Source of the DNA: Struthidea cinerea
Taxonomy: Eukaryota; Chordata; Aves; Passeriformes; Corcoracidae
Assembly: GCA_013397865.1 (NCBI GenBank)
Contig: VZTI01004827.1
Span: forward strand, 298,704-362,703
Reading direction: 5' to 3'
Length of the DNA stretch: 64,000 nucleotides
The notes beneath the pieces were generated by a model, which saw nothing but the letters and a program-made list of their open reading frames with translations, was not told the origin of the DNA and did not search any database. Both the position numbers and the translations under genes were made by a program. Below are positions 58,901 through 64,000 of this stretch, in pieces (the first letter of the stretch is position 1; each line of letters opens with the position of its first letter).

Positions 58901-60689
58901 AACAGTCTGCCGTGGTTTTATTTGCACAGCATCTCCTGCCAATAACTGCACAAGCCTACAATATTTAGCTTTTCAATAAATATTTAAATTTTGCTTCTTT
59001 GCTTATTTATTTTTTTAAAAGAACAAACAGTAAATTCTGTTGGTTTTTTCAATTATTTAAGATTATGTGATGCTTTGGAAACATGATGCACTAAGTATTG
59101 AAATAACTTGATTACTCCCAGTGACTTTGAGGGTGCTCTTGGGGAGTCTGTGTGCTAGAACTTGGGTTGGAACTGTGTCCTGGAAAATGTGGGGCAAGAC
59201 CTGAACTTGTAAGAAGCCAAACAAAACCTTAATTTTAATTCTTATTTTTGTAGGTAGGATAACCTTGCCAAAGAGGAAGGGAATTTCGACAGACTTAACA
59301 TCCAGCCTGTGCAGCTTCCACAAGCCGGACACTAAAATGAAGAGAGAATTTATTCATTCCCATCTCGACACAACCCACCAGAATTAAAAGACATTTTAAC
59401 CTACAAGGGAGATAGGGTCAAACACTTCCCAACCTGCCTACACAGAGAGGACCATTCAGTTCCTCTGGCTACCAAGTCTCCACATTTCTGTGTTGGATGT
59501 GAAGAGTAAAGAGAGTCTGGCAGGAATCAGGAGGCATCCAAGTCAGCATAAGAGACAGCACCAGGTAGAGGCTTGATTCCTTTTTCCTAATATACTTGTA
59601 CTATGCAGTATATACATTATTTCTTCTCCTCCCCTTGAGCTTTTGTTGATTTCCTCTTCTCCGCATCAGTGGAGCCTCTGTACTTGTACTTCTGGAGCAG
59701 GTGGCATGGTTGTAATATCGGAGCAGTATGTATTAGAGTGAAACTTACAGACAGAAATAGAACGTAAATGGAAGATGAATTGATCAGAGGAAAGGCAGAG
59801 GATGGAGCGGATAAAGGCAAGGAGAGAGACAAGTAATACTTTGCCTGTGTGCTATGGTAATTTATTATTTTTATATGGTGCCCGGGGTGTACAGTATCTG
59901 TTTTACTGAACAAATAGAAGAGTTCTCAGCCCCAAACAGCCAACATATTAATTTATTGTGTGACAGCCTGACAAAATGAGCAGCTAGGACAGTGTGACAA
60001 GGAATAATTTAGTGCTTGTGGAGCGTGAGTAACTTTACTATTGGTACCCTCAGTTCTGTATGGTATCCGATGGATATCTCTTGTGTTTGTAATGACTTAC
60101 TGTACAGGAAAAATTTCCCATTTTAGGGGAAATCTGAGTGAGGGGTGTCTTAGGGCATGGGACAGGGTTCTGTCTGGAGGAGCAAAGAGGCTGCCAGGTC
60201 AGTACACTGGGAGGGGTGAGCACCTGACCCCCAGCCTGGCACTGGGGGAGCACCACAAACCCCGTACCGGGATGTGTGGGGACGCGCACCAGGGAGCCAG
60301 ATGTGGGGAAAAATGAAGGAGAGGACTCGGGAGGGAAAGCTGGAGTGTTTGCTCTGAGCTGTCTCAAGCTGCAGTTTCTAAGGAGCCATCCAGCTGGGAC
60401 AGCAAGGAGATGACCTGAACCAACACTCTCCAATGGGAGAGGTTCCAGTGCAAACCTGCCGTGACCACGGCACCGGGGGAGCAATAACTGAGTTGTTTTC
60501 CAACACAGTTATTGCCACTTAAATTGCAGTTTTATTCCAAAAGCAAATTCCAAAGTTTTATGTCCATAAAGGTTTAGACATAAACAAGAAAGAAGTCAGG
60601 AAAGTGGTATGTACTGTGTAAACAGTCTCACTTTATAATTAATGCTGGAGATCAGGGAGCAGGAATGGCTGTGCATGTGTGGTCATTCA
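58901..60689. other. AT-rich non-coding DNA
   Basis: Positions 58910-59060 hold AT-rich motifs ('ccaataactgcacaagcc', 'acaatatttagcttttcaat'). Positions 59580-60000 are AT-rich and repeat-free and could include an element ('gctatggtaatttattattt'). The 60150-60480 part is GC-leaning. No gene or transposon. Confidence 0.43.
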
Positions 60690-60960
60690 GATTTACTGTT
60701 GCTCTGATTAAAACCTAGTTGGGCAATAATTTTATGCCCAGGTAGGGGCAGGAGGAGAGCAGGATGCCCCCAAGCAACCCATAAATAGTGTGGTGAAGAC
60801 AAAGCGTTTATTACTTAGCTTCACAAAGGCTCCGTAAGTGCTCTCCCAGGGTACGTATACTCATACCCCAGATGCCAATTCTGCAAATTAGCATTATTTC
60901 TCGAAATCCTGTGTAAATAGAAGTCATTTAAATACTTGATTTCATCAGACAGAATCACCT
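60690..60960. promoter_or_regulatory. Candidate regulatory element
   Basis: Contains 'gctctgattaaaacctag', an imperfect inverted repeat TGGGCA/TGCCCA (60720-60725 and 60735-60740) around 'ataatttta', 'gcgtttattacttagc', 'gtacgtatactcatacc', 'ctgcaaattagcattatttc' and 'aatacttgatttcatcag'. Repeat-free. Texture of a vertebrate enhancer, unproven. Confidence 0.38.
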
Positions 60961-62741
60961 ATGGAAATGTCAGTCTCTTTTTCTCCCTTTTGTGGGGTGA
61001 GCAGAGGTTTTCACTGCCTGGGTTTTCATTTCTCTTGGAATACTTTTACTGGTGGCAAAACCTGGGATTCATACAGGACTCAATCTGCAGGATTCTGTCC
61101 CATCTCAGTGTCTTATGCTGGTGTAAAAGCAACTCTGGGGCATAAACTTCACCATTTATCACTGAAATGTGCTATTTTGAATCTTCTATTTAGCAGTTTA
61201 AATTACTATGACAAAAGTGGTTTCATAGCTAAGACACACAGGGAATTACAGGGATTTGAGATTCTGTCAAAGTAGCATTGGGATGTTCCTTTTTTGTAAT
61301 TAGAAAAGCCACCAGTGAGTTCAGCTCAGGCTTTGCTGATGGACTGTTCTTTTGTCATTAGGCATCCTGCCACTGGTAACTTGTTCAAGTTTTAGAAACT
61401 TTCACAATTCTTTTAATCCATTTTTGTATGGGATTCCATGTAGAAGCAGGTACCTTAGTTAACAGGGTAACAGTAAAACAGGGACCCATAAAATCATTTT
61501 TACATGATGAAACAGTTTTCCGAGATACAATATAACATATTAAAAAGTGAATATTTCAGGGTTTTCCAGGGCTAAAAACAAGTATTGCATTTTAAGGATG
61601 CCTATCTCTCCTGTTCAGGGCAATAAAGAGTCCCATTTAATACTGAATTGAACATCCTTACAGTAGACAAATTGCCACTGACCAGCAGGACAGTGCAAGG
61701 AGGTGCTGTGTTTGCTGGGAGGGAGGAGAGCACTTTTTTAGCAGTTAGTTTCTTTTTTAATCATAATTGTTTGTATCTGCTGATGTTTTGAATTTTAAGA
61801 GTTAATTCCAGAGACACAGGGAAGGAAGAAAAGGGCAGGTGAGCTTGATCAGTGGGGCACCATGAAAGGACATGATTTCATGGTGCTCTGGAAACACACC
61901 AGGAGGAATTACACCAACATCCCATCTCATGTGCTCTGCTCCCTCAGAGTCAGTGTTGTACCCATTGCACAGGCTGGGAAAATAGAGCAAAAAGTGGCGG
62001 GGGTGAGCTCTGAAGTTCATTTCTGGGCACTTCCAGCATACCCTGTGTCCCGTCTGAGCTGGTCCTTCATTGCAGACAGTGAGTCTGTGGCAGAGCTGGG
62101 AATAGAATCCAAGCCCTTGTTCCAACTCCCAGATCCTCAAGAGTATTTTTAGGCACTTAATACCATTAATTTTATACTCTTTTTGGCCAAGGATCTTAGA
62201 AACAAGATCATGCTTCCTCCTGAAATAATTTTTAAAATCCTACTTGTGTGCTCTTGGACAACTTTTTTTCAGGGATTGTGTACAGTTTAGCGCTATTTAG
62301 GAACAAATGGGCTTAAAAATTAGTTTTGGGAAGAGTTCTGCATGGACTGTGCTTTTGTGCAGCCTTGAAGTGTGAGTAAGGATGGGGAGGAGATGGTGCA
62401 GAATCTTTGTGTTCTGCAGAGCAAACAGTATCTGTCCGTGAGGGGCTTTGGCAGGGGGCAGTGGGGGCTCGGGCAGCTCATGTTGGCATGTTAAAGCTGA
62501 CTGAAAAGGTGGAGAAAAAGTTCTACATCTACAGATTTCTACACACAGTCATATTTTTCATTGTGCTGACTCAGCAAACCCCTTTAAACACCGCTCCTGC
62601 ATCCTGTTATTAATTAATTGATTTCCTATAAGCTTATTATTTAGTTCGCCTGAGTTTCTCACAGGGTGCACAGCTGCAGACAGCGGAACAGCTCCTGTCA
62701 CAAAGTGCCAACTCATGGAAAAGGCCAGGCCAGGCAAAGGG
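60961..62741. other. Unique non-coding DNA with a hairpin
   Basis: AT-leaning. It contains the 11-bp inverted repeat at 61857-61886 (listed separately). No gene is recognised. The opposing ORFs at 61802-62152 lie over that repeat. Confidence 0.45.
61857..61886. repeat. Perfect 11-bp inverted repeat
   Basis: Arms 'gcaccatgaaa' (61857-61867) and 'tttcatggtgc' (61876-61886) flank an 8-nt spacer 'ggacatga'. Each arm contains an ATG on one strand. No known role. Confidence 0.82.
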
Positions 62742-62890
62742 GAGGTTGAGACTGGACATTCAGGAAGTGCTGGACAAAGCTCTCAGGCACGTGGTGGGAT
62801 TCTCGTGTCTGTCCTGTGCAGGGCCCGTAGTTGCACTCGATATTCCTTGTAGGTTCCTTCCAGCTCAGGATATTCTATGGTTTAGTGATT
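62742..62890 (+). repeat. CR1 LINE fragment (first of a tandem pair)
   Basis: Reads 'gaggttgagactggacattc', 'ctctcaggcacgtggtggga', 'gtcctgtgcagggcccgtag' and 'tccagctcaggatattctat', ending in decayed CR1 terminal repeats near 62890. Plus strand, 5'-truncated, same sub-family as 25611-25720. Confidence 0.9.
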
Positions 62891-63082
62891 AGGAAAAATT
62901 TCTTCACTGAACGGGCTGTCCAGCCCTTGCACAGGCTGCCCAGTGGTGGAGTCATCATCCCTGGAGGGGATTTAAAAGCTGTGTGGATATGGCACTTGGG
63001 GCAAGGGCTAGCGGTGTCCTTGGCAGTGCTGGGGGAATTCAGTGATCTCAGAGGGTTTTTCCAACCCAAATGACTGACTCTA
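62891..63082 (+). repeat. CR1 LINE fragment (second of a tandem pair)
   Basis: Starts abruptly with 'aggaaaaatttcttcactga' directly after the previous CR1 3' end, continues 'caggctgcccagtggtggag', 'catccctggaggggatttaa', 'gtggatatggcacttggggc' and ends 'ttccaacccaaatgactgac'. Same sub-family as 1521-1725. Its junction with the preceding copy suggests insertion of one CR1 at the 3' end of another. Confidence 0.9.
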
Positions 63083-63339
63083 CAACCGGGTGGGAGAGCA
63101 GCTTCCCATGGTGCAGCCACTCATCAGGGGAGCAGATGAGCAGAGTGTGCTTCAGTCGCTGTGGCTACTGCACGAAGGGAGGGTCTCAAGGGGTGCTTTA
63201 GACACTGGTCACAGGGCATACGACCGCCGGGACAGGGAGAGAGCCTGCGTGGGAGAGGTTCAACTGCCCCAGGACAGGCGTGGCAGGAAGGGCTCTCTGT
63301 GGTGGCTCCTCTCCTGTGCTCCATCCTCTCCCTCACTCG
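63083..63339. other. Short unique stretch
   Basis: GC-leaning, with no recognised gene or repeat. The 223-codon frame beginning at 63090 runs through here and into the CpG island, with no domain. Confidence 0.45.
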
Positions 63340-63480
63340 GTCCGGCTCGGGTGGTAAACGTGCTTATTGCAGCGCTAATGTCCTGCAAGTGGGATCCCAC
63401 CTCCAGGTATATTAGAGTAATGAGTTCACACCTAACTAATGGAGACTTAATAGAGTTACTAATAGGCTGCCTTTTCCCCC
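63340..63480. promoter_or_regulatory. Candidate regulatory block beside CpG island
   Basis: Contains 'cttattgcagcgctaatg', 'aggtatattagagtaatgag', 'cacacctaactaatggag' (T-box-like CACACCTA) and 'cttaatagagttactaatag'. Four TAAT/ATTA cores in 100 bp, directly left of a strong CpG island. Possible promoter-proximal enhancer. Confidence 0.4.
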
Positions 63481-64000
63481 CACGGTTTATGACCCCGCGG
63501 CCGGGGCTGTCGGCGGGGAGAGGTGAGAGGCAGTGTCAGCCCTGGCTCGGCCCCCGGCCTGCGCCTGGCCCGGCAGCGTTTCCAGGGACATCGTCTCTCC
63601 ACCTTTCTGCAAGGAAAAATAAACAGTTTGAGGCTCCTGTGTCTTTATTAAACATTTCCTTTAAGCTGCATACTTTGGCTCCGTGCCCAAATGCACCAAG
63701 AAAGCATCCACAGAGCAGGTCCGCCGCGGGCTGCTGGAGCGAGCAACCCCCGGAGGGGTGAGCACCTGCGTCGCTGGCTGCGGCCCACGGTGTCCCCGGG
63801 CCCCCGGGCCTGCCGGAGAGGCCGATGTGACGGGCCGGGCTGGAGCAGGCCGGGCGCAGCCCGGGGGCAGAGGGTGACGGCGGTGAGGAGCGGCAGCATG
63901 GTGGCCCCCGGCCAGCACGCGGCTGCGACGTGGCAGCCAGGTGGGTGGGCAGGCGGCAGCGCCGGGGCACCACGTGTGCCCGGGCCACGGGCGAGGGGCC
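63480..64000. promoter_or_regulatory. CpG island at right edge
   Basis: CpG is dense at 63480-63600 (about 12 in 120 bp) and again from 63715 to the window end ('gtccgccgcgggctgctgg', 'gccgatgtgacgggccggg', 'ggcggcagcgccggggcacc'). This is the strongest island in the window. It is truncated by the edge and could be a promoter or first-exon region. An ATG at 63898 has A at -3 and G at +4 and is followed 40 bp later by a donor-like 'gccaggtgggt'. That is suggestive but not enough to call an exon. Confidence 0.6.

Noticed and set aside
63090..63761. 223-codon plus-strand open frame at the right edge
   Set aside because: It begins just after a CR1 fragment, runs into a CpG island where stops are rare, and has no recognisable protein motif. 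The antisense strand is also open.
1..64000. CRISPR array, operon, toxin-antitoxin or other prokaryotic system
   Set aside because: The CR1 fragments, CpG islands and lack of dense ORFs show a bird nuclear genome. No spaced direct-repeat array or operon-like gene row is present.

Overview
This window looks like non-coding DNA from a bird, most probably a passerine. The evidence is nine or ten short fragments of the CR1 retrotransposon. All are 5'-truncated and retain only the 3' end. Several carry the sub-family wording (a 'ccactatcccaggttgctcc' core, 'gtcctgtgcagggcc', 'ggatattctatg') that I associate with songbird genomes. There is no bacterial gene layout. None of the open reading frames shows a domain, a repeat family or a run of exon-like pieces that I recognise. 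I therefore annotate no protein-coding gene, and I found no tRNA, rRNA or known microRNA.

Layout. Positions 1-9.8 kb are mostly unique, AT-leaning sequence with four CR1 fragments and small tandem repeats. At 9.9-14 kb there is a group of regulatory-looking blocks: a CpG island at about 10.03-10.32 kb flanked by AT-rich homeodomain/FOX-type motif clusters, a strong polypyrimidine tract at 11.75-11.98 kb, and blocks rich in GATTA/TAAT motifs at 13.4-13.94 kb. Another dense block at 19.76-20.06 kb is followed by a CpG-rich stretch to 20.64 kb. From 20.6 to 45 kb the DNA is largely plain, apart from candidate elements near 30.4, 31.7 and 33.2 kb, a striking GC-rich hairpin at 36.31-36.37 kb, and an unusually long but probably meaningless open stretch at 37.5-38.6 kb. 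A second CpG island with AT-rich blocks lies at 45.08-46.09 kb. Further regulatory-looking blocks lie near 50.4, 54.6, 58.4, 60.8 and 63.4 kb. The window ends inside a strong CpG island (63.48-64.0 kb), which could be the promoter region of a gene lying mainly outside.

How it may work. Several CpG-rich islands and AT-rich, transcription-factor-motif-dense blocks spread through a gene-free, repeat-poor interval is the pattern expected of a regulatory gene desert beside a developmental gene. This is inference: conservation could not be tested here, I cannot name the locus, and the candidate enhancers are judged only by composition and motif content. I found no convincing new biological system. 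The sequence features most worth a second look are the 36.3 kb hairpin, the paired inverted repeats at 33.14-33.30 kb, the duplicated AGGTC-N-GACCT palindromes at 12.64-12.70 kb, and the edge CpG island.
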